Of a stretch of DNA of 64,000 nt, positions 61,590 to 64,000 are shown one piece after another (the stretch's first letter is position 1; each line of letters starts with the position of its first letter). The notes beneath the pieces are model-generated. The model had not been told where the DNA came from, searched no databases, and saw only the letters and a program-made list of their open reading frames with translations. Source of the DNA: Kangiella geojedonensis. GTDB lineage: Bacteria; Pseudomonadota; Gammaproteobacteria; Enterobacterales; Kangiellaceae. The stretch covers positions 1,798,001 to 1,862,000 of the forward strand of contig NZ_CP010975.1 in the NCBI RefSeq assembly GCF_000981765.1. Reading direction: 5' to 3'. Made by a program: the position numbers and the translations under genes.

Positions 61590-63461
61590 CTAGTAATCGG
61601 TTGGATCAGCACTGTATTCGACAGGAACGGTAATAGTTACTTGCTCTCCTGCAGCCACATTAACGGTAACGCTGACACTGGTTCCGCCAGCAGCACCTCC
61701 ACTAGCGCTATTACAACTCGAACCAGCCGCAGACGGCGTACAAGACCAGCTACCGCTCAAAGTTACACCCGATGGCAGGTTATCACTAACCAACAAACCA
61801 ATCGCATCGCTAGGGCCTGCATTGCTTACAATAATCGTATAAGTGTCCGTTCCACCAGGGATAAAGTCATTGCTGGATGATTTGGTGACTGAAACATCAA
61901 CTACCCCAGCATTAATATCAACCGACGCCTCATCATCATCCGCAATACCATCGGCAAGATCGTCAGTTGCTAAACCACTTCTGAACTCTGAATCAGGGTC
62001 GATACGATCCGCATTTATAATTTCAGCTTCATTGGTAATAACACCTGCTGTATTCGGGCTAACCACAATATCTAATGTCGCAGAGGCGCCATTGGCAAGA
62101 GTACCCACAGTCCAAATACCCGATCCTGAAGCAAAACTTCCTTGGCTTTCGGTTGCCGATACAAAGTCCAGTTCAGCAGGAAGTAAGTCGCGAACTTGGA
62201 TATCGTTTGTGGCATCAGGACCATTATTAGTAACCGTCAAAGTATAGGTGACATTTTCACCAACATTCGGATTACTATTATCAACAGTTTTTGTTAGCGA
62301 AAGGTCTGCTTGTGGGACACAAACCACCATTTCCATACCGTCACCGCCCGCTCCTTCTAAACCAATACCGTCTAGACCTAAACTCAAGGTGGAGTATTCA
62401 CCTTGATAAACCACTGACCCAGCAGCGGTTCCGGTGGCCGTATTAGTGGATGACTCAGTATTTGCTGATACCACCAGCATGTCACGCTGGAACGTATTAT
62501 TCGTATAAGTCGCAAAATGACCAACCCCGGCTAGCCTGCCAAGAGTTACTCCAGCGGTGTTAATACCCCATCGCGATGAATTTGTAACACCGGCTCCAAT
62601 ACCACCAACCCGATCGATATGAACGATGGCATTATTTACCGTTCGTCCACCAAAGCTGATATCCATAGTGCCTTCACCACCGGGGTCATTGTCATTAACC
62701 ACGCCATCTGAATTGGTCGCTTGGTAAACTGGTTCGAAACCATTCGCTCCTGGTGTTGGGTCCCATTCGAACAGCACACCTAGTGAAGTACGGCCTTGAA
62801 CCGCAGCTGAGCTCCAAGCGTTGATCGTATTCATGGTGTCTGAGCTAAAAACCCAACCAGCAGGGCCTGTATCGGTGGTACTAATGCTGACAGGTATAGC
62901 GCCTGCAGTTGCCTGTGGTGAGGCGCCTAAATTTGACCATGCATTAGTCAAGTTTGCATCAGAGCAGGTTTGTGCCGTAGTACCCGTAGGCGTGTCGCTA
63001 ATGGTAAAAACATTGGTAGAGGTTACTGAGGTTGTCGTTGTGACAGTGCCGATATTAGTACCATTTACTAACACCGTTAGGGTGCCACCTCCGTTCCAGC
63101 CATCACCGAAATCATCGTACATGACGATTCGGTAGTTACCAGAAGGGACATTATTAAAGGTATAGTTCTGTGAAAAAGACGTGTTAGCCACTGCAGGCAA
63201 GGTACAAAAACCCGGCACACAAATAGCATTTTCACCACCGTAACGCGTAGTCACTAAATTGCTGTTAATTATCTCCGTGGTGTTGCCATCACCATCACGA
63301 TCAGCTACGTCGACAGCGGTGTTGTAGAACTCAATTCGGTTTTCTTGTGACCACTCTGGCCAATTGACCTGAAATTCAACTGTAGCCGACTCTACCCTTA
63401 CGCAGGTCAACAACAACATAAGAAGTATAAACCCTTTATATACCGCCTTGCTTACGACCAT
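61590..63461 (-). CDS. Secreted DUF11-repeat protein (adhesin/cell-surface type)
   Basis: 623 residues. GGAGGGG lies three bases before the ATG. Signal peptide about 1-26 (ends VESA). N-terminal beta module 27-160 (YNTAVDVADRDGDGN, YRIVMYDDFGDGWNGGG), then an Ig-like region, and two DUF11 repeats at about 385-485 (SLTKTVDNSNPNVGENVTYT) and 520-623 (VDVSVTKSSSNDFIPGGTDT). Thr-Asn-Ser rich throughout. It ends inside or right at the end of the second DUF11 unit with no sorting signal or membrane anchor. Secreted or surface-attached by other means; ligand unknown. Confidence 0.8.
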   Translation of the reverse strand: MVVSKAVYKGFILLMLLLTCVRVESATVEFQVNWPEWSQENRIEFYNTAVDVADRDGDGNTTEIINSNLVTTRYGGENAICVPGFCTLPAVANTSFSQNYTFNNVPSGNYRIVMYDDFGDGWNGGGTLTVLVNGTNIGTVTTTTSVTSTNVFTISDTPTGTTAQTCSDANLTNAWSNLGASPQATAGAIPVSISTTDTGPAGWVFSSDTMNTINAWSSAAVQGRTSLGVLFEWDPTPGANGFEPVYQATNSDGVVNDNDPGGEGTMDISFGGRTVNNAIVHIDRVGGIGAGVTNSSRWGINTAGVTLGRLAGVGHFATYTNNTFQRDMLVVSANTESSTNTATGTAAGSVVYQGEYSTLSLGLDGIGLEGAGGDGMEMVVCVPQADLSLTKTVDNSNPNVGENVTYTLTVTNNGPDATNDIQVRDLLPAELDFVSATESQGSFASGSGIWTVGTLANGASATLDIVVSPNTAGVITNEAEIINADRIDPDSEFRSGLATDDLADGIADDDEASVDINAGVVDVSVTKSSSNDFIPGGTDTYTIIVSNAGPSDAIGLLVSDNLPSGVTLSGSWSCTPSAAGSSCNSASGGAAGGTSVSVTVNVAAGEQVTITVPVEYSADPTDY

Positions 63462-63537
63462 TACCCCTCCGGCAAATTATAACATTACGTATACTAATCA
63501 CATTTTAGTGAAATCAATTTCTAAACATCTATCTTCA

Positions 63538-63574
63538 ATGCGTATTTGCCTTAAAAGATGCATATTTGCATTAA
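63538..63574. promoter_or_regulatory. Two operator-like repeats in the DUF11/ttcA control region
   Basis: ATGCGTATTTGCCTTAA (63538-63554) and ATGCATATTTGCATTAA (63558-63574) are direct repeats 20 bp apart with two mismatches; the second includes the inverted repeat ATGCA-TATT-TGCAT. They lie 77-113 bases upstream of the DUF11 gene. The spacing of two helical turns favours cooperative protein binding. The 63462-63756 interval otherwise holds only the ttcA promoter and no gene. Confidence 0.5.
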
Positions 63575-63688
63575 TATTTTTAATCTAAAAAACACTTTAC
63601 AATAGATATTCTAAGGATATTTTTTAGCAATACAATACAAATATTGTAAACATTTTATATATTAAGACGTGAAAATATGGTGAATAAA

Positions 63689-63717
63689 TATACAGTTAGT
63701 TTTGTTTTCGCTATAAT
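63689..63717 (+). promoter_or_regulatory. Candidate sigma-70 promoter for ttcA
   Basis: TATACA (63689-63694), 17-base spacer, perfect -10 TATAAT (63712-63717), ending 39 bases before the ttcA ATG. Confidence 0.55.
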
Positions 63718-63756
63718 TCGCGCCCACTATTTAGCCCCTATGTTCTGGCAACACTC

Positions 63757-64000
63757 ATGCAAGATAAACGCAAGACTTTAGAATTTAACAAACTGCAAAA
63801 ACGTCTTCGTCGAAACGTCGGTAAAGCGATCATGGATTTCTCGATGATTGAAGAAGGCGATAAGATCATGGTCTGCCTATCTGGCGGTAAAGATTCGTAC
63901 ACATTGCTCGATATCTTGATGAACTTACAAAAAAGTGCCCCAGTCAACTTTGATTTAATCGCCGTCAACCTTGATCAGAAGCAACCGGGATTCCCTGAAG
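63757..64000 (+). CDS. ttcA: tRNA 2-thiocytidine biosynthesis protein TtcA, N-terminal part (cut by window end)
   Basis: Thiolates C32 of certain tRNAs with an iron-sulfur cluster. The first 81 codons read [19 protein letters not shown] and contain the PP-loop [17 protein letters not shown] at about residues 38-54, followed by [16 protein letters not shown] as in TtcA. The CxxC motif lies beyond the window. No ribosome site of note precedes the ATG. Confidence 0.92.
   Translation, partial: MQDKRKTLEFNKLQKRLRRNVGKAIMDFSMIEEGDKIMVCLSGGKDSYTLLDILMNLQKSAPVNFDLIAVNLDQKQPGFPE

Overview
The window is a gene-dense stretch of a gammaproteobacterial chromosome. Base composition is moderately AT-rich. 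The gene orders are classical ones for the class: glnD-dapD-yffB-dapE, lepA-lepB-rnc-era-recO-pdxJ-acpS next to rpoE-rseA-rseC, nadB divergent from rpoE, sdhE-ygfX beside ygfZ, fabA-fabB, prfB-lysS and rlmM-queF. A heavy load of secreted peptidases, a proton-coupled peptide transporter and DUF885/DUF3019/MipA families suggest a marine, protein-degrading bacterium (Kangiella-like or Alteromonadales-like). That placement is inference; no rRNA, tRNA or named marker settles it. I saw no tRNA, rRNA, CRISPR array, insertion sequence, phage gene or transposase.

Layout. 1-3.9 kb (+): the end of glnD, then lysine/peptidoglycan precursor genes dapD and dapE with yffB, an M15 peptidase and a tiny membrane protein. 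4-6.2 kb (-): a crotonase and an exported M28 peptidase. 6.3-7.6 kb (+): glutathione peroxidase and a short-chain dehydrogenase. 7.6-14.8 kb (-): a long housekeeping operon (lepA to acpS). 14.9-18.5 kb (-): the envelope-stress locus (rpoE, rseA, rseC and a DegQ/MucD-type protease), which lacks rseB and carries three candidate sigma-E promoters. 18.8-22.2 kb: nadB, the flavinylation factor sdhE with ygfX, and ygfZ. 22.2-29 kb: exported thioredoxin-fold protein, DUF885 lipoprotein, two subtilisins and an unknown lipoprotein. 29.1-30.9 kb (+): fabA-fabB. 31-34.3 kb (-): a small protein, lysS and prfB, the last with its programmed +1 frameshift. 34.3-34.9 kb: a gene-free stretch with two copies of a palindromic repeat. 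34.9-50.4 kb: a hotdog-fold protein, a second DUF885 lipoprotein, an AddAB-like helicase/nuclease pair, acuI-like and alkB-like genes, a POT transporter, queF, rlmM and a methyltransferase. 50.9-59.7 kb: a 1766-residue subtilisin with a GlyGly-CTERM-like tail, divergent from a mipA-DUF3019-response regulator-histidine kinase operon. 59.7-64 kb: a nucleoside-recognition membrane protein, a DUF11 adhesin-like protein with a small exported partner, and the start of ttcA.

How parts work together. Four secreted/exported endopeptidases or exopeptidases (three S8, one M28), two DUF885 proteins and the POT transporter could form a protein-to-peptide-to-uptake route. The two-component operon at 56.4-59.7 kb shares its control region with the giant protease, and that region holds two identical tandem TTTGTACG direct-repeat boxes with the 10-bp period expected of an OmpR-type regulator. 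The sigma-E locus appears rewired: no rseB, a terminator between rseA and rseC, and a separate near-consensus sigma-E promoter for the protease gene.

The most interesting unexplained signals are the paired direct repeats at 56278-56343, the palindromic repeat family at 34576-34888, the attC-like nested hairpin immediately 3' of lysS (31352-31452), the twin operators upstream of the DUF11 gene (63538-63574), and the rseB-less sigma-E locus. I did not find a convincing new defence or mobile system.
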